64,000 nucleotides of DNA, taken from positions 5,878,501 through 5,942,500 of the forward strand of contig JAYKKI010000038.1 of the NCBI GenBank assembly GCA_039881145.1. The letters run 5' to 3'. The stretch comes from Druceiella hillmani. Taxonomy: Eukaryota; Arthropoda; Insecta; Lepidoptera; Hepialidae. The first letter of the stretch is position 1; each line of letters opens with the position of its first letter. The position numbers and the translations under genes are program-made. This document shows positions 61,901 to 64,000 of this stretch, in pieces. The notes below the pieces were generated by a model. The model was not told where the DNA came from, made no database searches, and saw nothing but the letters and a program-made list of their open reading frames with translations.

Positions 61901-63870
61901 GTGAATTTGTCTTGGATTTAAAAGTATTACTAAATGTATGATATTATTTGGAATCCAATATGACGGATACTGTAGATCCGTGTATGTGATCGGTCATATA
62001 GCACGGATGCACAGCGGCGGTGTGCTACGCTGAAGCTGGTACGAATACAGCGTTAGCTACTAAACTGGTTTCTCTGGACTTGGTTCTTTAGTCACCGTGA
62101 TGTGGTTGAGAGTGGATAGATCTTTGAGTCAATGAGAGCGTTTTAAAAATATGGGGATCATAAATGGTTTATTGCGGAGGGATAGTATTTAGCCTTGTGA
62201 GGTGGAAGCGTTTAATGGTAGATATGGAACACTATTAGAGGACCTTTGAAGGTCTCCCTTTTCGTATAATATTGGGTCGTTACGCGTCCCAGGCGGGGCC
62301 TTGAGACAACCCGGATGGTGGTGGGAATAGTACTTAAAAGTATAGTCTGATAATTAAGAGAGTACGTATTCCTATAAAGAACTTAGTATAGGCACTTACT
62401 TACATATATTTAATGAAGTAACTGAGCTTACAAATTTGAAATTCACTTATCCAAATATAACTGGAAACAAAAAATCGAGATTCATTAAAATTTTGTAAAT
62501 TTATTCCCCAATCGAACATACAATCGACATTGCCGGATGTTACCTACACATTGTTACTTCCATTTTTCTGCGTTAGTAAAATTTGTTTTTGTTTTATTTA
62601 TAATATACTTATTCAAAAAATGTTGTACCATATTATCACATAGAAAAAAAAACATAATGTTTCTTAATTATTGGATTCTAAATTTGTTTGTTAAAATATA
62701 CGCGCTCAATGTTGTCATACGTTGTCACTGCAATTATAATGATGTTTTACCTGCTGTAGACTCGCATATCCGATTTGACGTTATCTTAACTCTGTGTTAC
62801 GATAATATTATGTATGATGTATTAGACTAATGTCCATGCAATGTTCATTCGAAATATTTAAGTATCCCTTCTATCAACAAGCCAAGTTCGTGAAACTTCG
62901 TCATAAATAGAAACGACTCAGGTCAATTATGGCATTTTAATGATATTTCTATAATGACATTTCGTTTCGGCAGCGCACAACGGGTTCATTCCGTTTACTA
63001 AACTTGGTACAAATAACTAATTACACTTTATATGGTAATTTTAAGGCAACAACTTAATTTTACGGACAGATCCAAGGGCAGATCTACATGAAAGCTAATG
63101 CATGTATTGCGACTGTATGCATAACAGTCGGCAATTGTCGGGGCTACTTCATAAGACGGCTAGGCTTATTTTAACATTTGTTTTGAAGGACTTCTCTATA
63201 TTGTCCCAGATACCCTTTTAGGCGTATAAGGTTCCACCTCGTGGCACACGACCGTTCAGGATATTTCGAAGGCATCTACAGTCTTTCACATGTACATGGG
63301 CTTCCATTTTTCCAAAAACGCATGTAGCTCACGACAATGATAATAAGATTTGCAACATTGAAATATATCGTCGAAAAATTTTACTTAAATTTAGTTGCGT
63401 TATCTAACCATAGTTCATTATTTAAGTTAGACATTCAAATTGTCTCATCAGCAGACTAAGCTCTTTACTGCCGTTTTGAATTGACGAATTTATGTTTATA
63501 TGTATTAGTATTTATAAAAATTAGTTTGGCAATGTCCATGATAATTAGACAAATATTATATTGAGTGTTTTGAAAATCTTAATAAGTTTTATGTACTCTT
63601 TAACATTGCCCGCTCGAACTTTAATATACATAAAAATAGTAAACTGTGTATGGTTAACGAGTTAGACAATACTTATCGTTGCAACTGATGATTGTCACGT
63701 GACATTGGTATATCGGTAAAGAAATAATTGTGTATATTTACATCGCCGGGGTATATCTGAGTCCAGGCGTCGCGGCCGGTCTTGGCGGGTACGAAGACCG
63801 GCGTGGCGGGTCGGTCGAGGAACAGGTCCGTCTGCACGCCCACCTCCATCTCCGCGCCCTTGTCAAACAG
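50327..63870 (-). CDS. RSPH3: Radial spoke head protein 3 homologue, 3' five coding exons
   Basis: Axonemal scaffold at the base of radial spokes in motile cilia and flagella; in insects the main site is the sperm tail. Five exons (63870-63742, 59308-59105, 55623-55461, 53140-53054, 50466-50327) join in frame to the C-terminal 240 residues. The family is about 500-560 residues in vertebrates, so the N-terminal part lies beyond 64000. Conserved blocks are VQTDLFLDRPATPVFVPAKTG, LFDFDLEVQPILETLVGKT, a coiled-coil-prone EEEELAALREQQRRF region, LVQGYIADLLPQVLAGL, EEFLPWLLNEV and VITEIVRDVVEARNE. The last block corresponds to the amphipathic helix proposed to bind protein kinase A RII subunits. 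The tail is short and acidic. The coding exons are much richer in GC than the introns. Confidence 0.95.
52084..52236. repeat. (TA)n array in RSPH3 intron
   Basis: About 150 bases of TA dinucleotides with tatgtata, tacacata and ataatata interruptions. Confidence 0.97.
53054..53140 (-). CDS. RSPH3: RSPH3 coding exon (87 bp)
   Basis: Acceptor aattgcag. Completes a Ser codon, encodes IDEEFLPWLLNEV to DVIT plus one base, donor gtgtgt. Too short for a simple open-frame search but unmistakable against the family. Confidence 0.94.
53300..53395 (+). repeat. Two-copy ~45-bp tandem repeat
   Basis: The words gcgctacgtatgaatatatc and attagaacagcacgaaaagg are followed by gagctacgtatgaatatatc and atcagaacagcatgaaaaa, in direct succession. 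Confidence 0.8.
54108..54250 (-). mobile_element. Fragment of the CCGGTCAAGTGCG-type repeat, reverse strand
   Basis: Reads tagggttcccttcttaaaaa, then gtctgtccataacgtctcgt and cccgtccgtctgtcatag. This is the reverse of the GACGGACAG / GAACCCTA end of the element seen at 23.9-24.4 kb. Confidence 0.6.
54397..54535 (+). repeat. 25-bp tandem repeat, about 5.5 copies
   Basis: Unit gaattatacaaatgtattta plus caaat, starting at 54397, 54422, 54447, 54472 and 54497. The last copies are degraded. Four full copies are identical, which indicates recent expansion. Confidence 0.95.
55461..55623 (-). CDS. RSPH3: RSPH3 coding exon
   Basis: Acceptor tgctccag, 54 codons plus one base, EKRTAAAASAAA to YLFSRIRR, donor gtaagt. 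Contains an Ala-rich stretch. Confidence 0.94.
55790..58830 (-). mobile_element. BED-type hAT transposon remnant in RSPH3 intron
   Basis: Carries the transposase pseudogene at 56385-58150. Both flanks are rich in CCGAAAC words (agccgaaaccgaaaccgaaac at about 55815-55840; ggtcgaaaccgaaactttgg at about 58767-58790). These look like subterminal repeats. Exact terminal inverted repeats and an 8-bp target duplication were not identified, so the ends are approximate. A (TA)n tract (55886-55947) lies inside. Confidence 0.65.
56385..58150 (-). pseudogene. hAT transposase, ZBED4/6-like, degenerate
   Basis: Minus-strand blocks in family order: MSQEEWNSIWQFFEKNTKY (BED-like start, about 58100), a SGDAFQRLSFTDLDRFHKYG block (about 57700), FHHSEPATRKIKECQ, LSEHDLAQNIDTRWNSAYLM, INLYTVKHGKIYTLCPTKWD (57050-57290), HPPLSAATLLEPRFKSKYL (about 56850) and the hATC dimerisation block LKYLSASPTSIPSE then SNFLGENAEKLLFLAYN (56400-56510). 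Stops and frameshifts occur between blocks, including one in the dimerisation region. It is not functional. Confidence 0.85.
59105..59308 (-). CDS. RSPH3: RSPH3 coding exon
   Basis: Acceptor ctatccag, 68 codons in phase 0, LFDFDLEV to IRLEK, donor gtatac. Confidence 0.95.
60624..60661. repeat. Perfect 16-bp inverted repeat
   Basis: 60624-60639 is the exact reverse complement of 60646-60661 around a 6-nt loop (ccctct). Lies in an RSPH3 intron. May form a stable hairpin in the pre-mRNA. Confidence 0.8.
60750..60862 (+). repeat. ~40-bp tandem repeat, 2.5 copies
   Basis: Unit attttccatcgatccgattc followed by atgctgaagtctgaga, repeated twice with few changes. A third partial copy reads attctccattgatacgac. 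Confidence 0.85.
62020..62350 (+). other. GC-richer segment of repeat-like character in RSPH3 intron
   Basis: Contains gcggcggtgtgctacgctga, gaggacctttgaaggtctcc (a short palindrome, ggacctttgaaggtctcc) and cccaggcggggccttgagac. It differs from its AT-rich intron. I suspect a fragment of a non-LTR or other interspersed repeat but cannot name it. Confidence 0.35.
63742..63870 (-). CDS. RSPH3: RSPH3 coding exon (first in window)
   Basis: Acceptor ttttgtgcag, 43 codons in phase 0, ending GGC GAT before gtaaat. Encodes the DLFLDRPATPVFVPAK block. Confidence 0.94.
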
Positions 63871-64000
63871 CTGCACAAAAAATCATTCGCGGTGAAAGGT
63901 AAAACAACATCAGGCTGTATCAAATAGGATATAAGCGTACGTTAATTTTTCGCCTACAGCCCTTTAAGCTTTACCCTTACGTATCAAAGATAAAAACAGC

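Noticed and set aside
63730..63927. Plus-strand and alternative minus-strand frames over the first RSPH3 exon
   Set aside because: GC-rich coding exon leaves other frames open by chance; only one frame matches RSPH3.

Overview
This is a eukaryotic, insect-type nuclear window, most likely lepidopteran. The evidence is intron-split genes with GT/AG junctions, an AT-rich background full of (TA)n arrays, and degenerate class II transposons, Helitron sequence and short repeats of kinds common in moths and butterflies. The order is an inference from protein similarity and repeat style; no database search was possible.

Three host genes can be rebuilt exon by exon. (1) RpS4 (+, 231-4762): the last four coding exons of cytosolic ribosomal protein S4. 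The 5' part lies left of the window. (2) PRDM13 (-, 22849-20698): a complete three-exon coding region of 404 codons with a PR/SET domain and four zinc fingers. It is a chromatin or transcription regulator of neural fate in animals. (3) RSPH3 (-, 63870-50327): the last five coding exons of radial spoke head protein 3, an axonemal scaffold of motile flagella. The 5' part lies right of the window.

Layout. 1-4.8 kb is RpS4, with a repeat-derived insertion in its second intron. 5-20.6 kb is intergenic, with a transposase-like remnant (7-8 kb), a ZMYM1/DUF4371-type hAT remnant (8.9-10.3 kb), a tandem array of about nine ~165-bp units (16.2-17.8 kb) and a double foldback (18.9 kb). 20.7-22.8 kb is PRDM13. 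22.9-50.3 kb is a gene desert upstream of PRDM13. It combines transposons (mariner-like, Helitron, two Tigger/pogo elements, an inverted pair of repeats) with several sharply GC-richer islands that carry homeodomain, FOX, TCF and E-box-like words. These islands are the best candidates for PRDM13 enhancers, because the nearest other gene is the housekeeping-like RSPH3. 50.3-64 kb is RSPH3, with a degenerate BED-type hAT transposon in one of its introns.

No complete, clearly new coding system is present. The observations most worth following are a 20-nt word shared by two upstream PRDM13 islands, a 40-bp fully pairable hairpin at 31.6 kb, an inverted pair of repeats at 44.4 kb whose core looks like that of Penelope long terminal repeats, and a Tigger element with precise TA-flanked ends and nine internal copies of its terminal word. 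The three host genes are not functionally linked in any way visible here.
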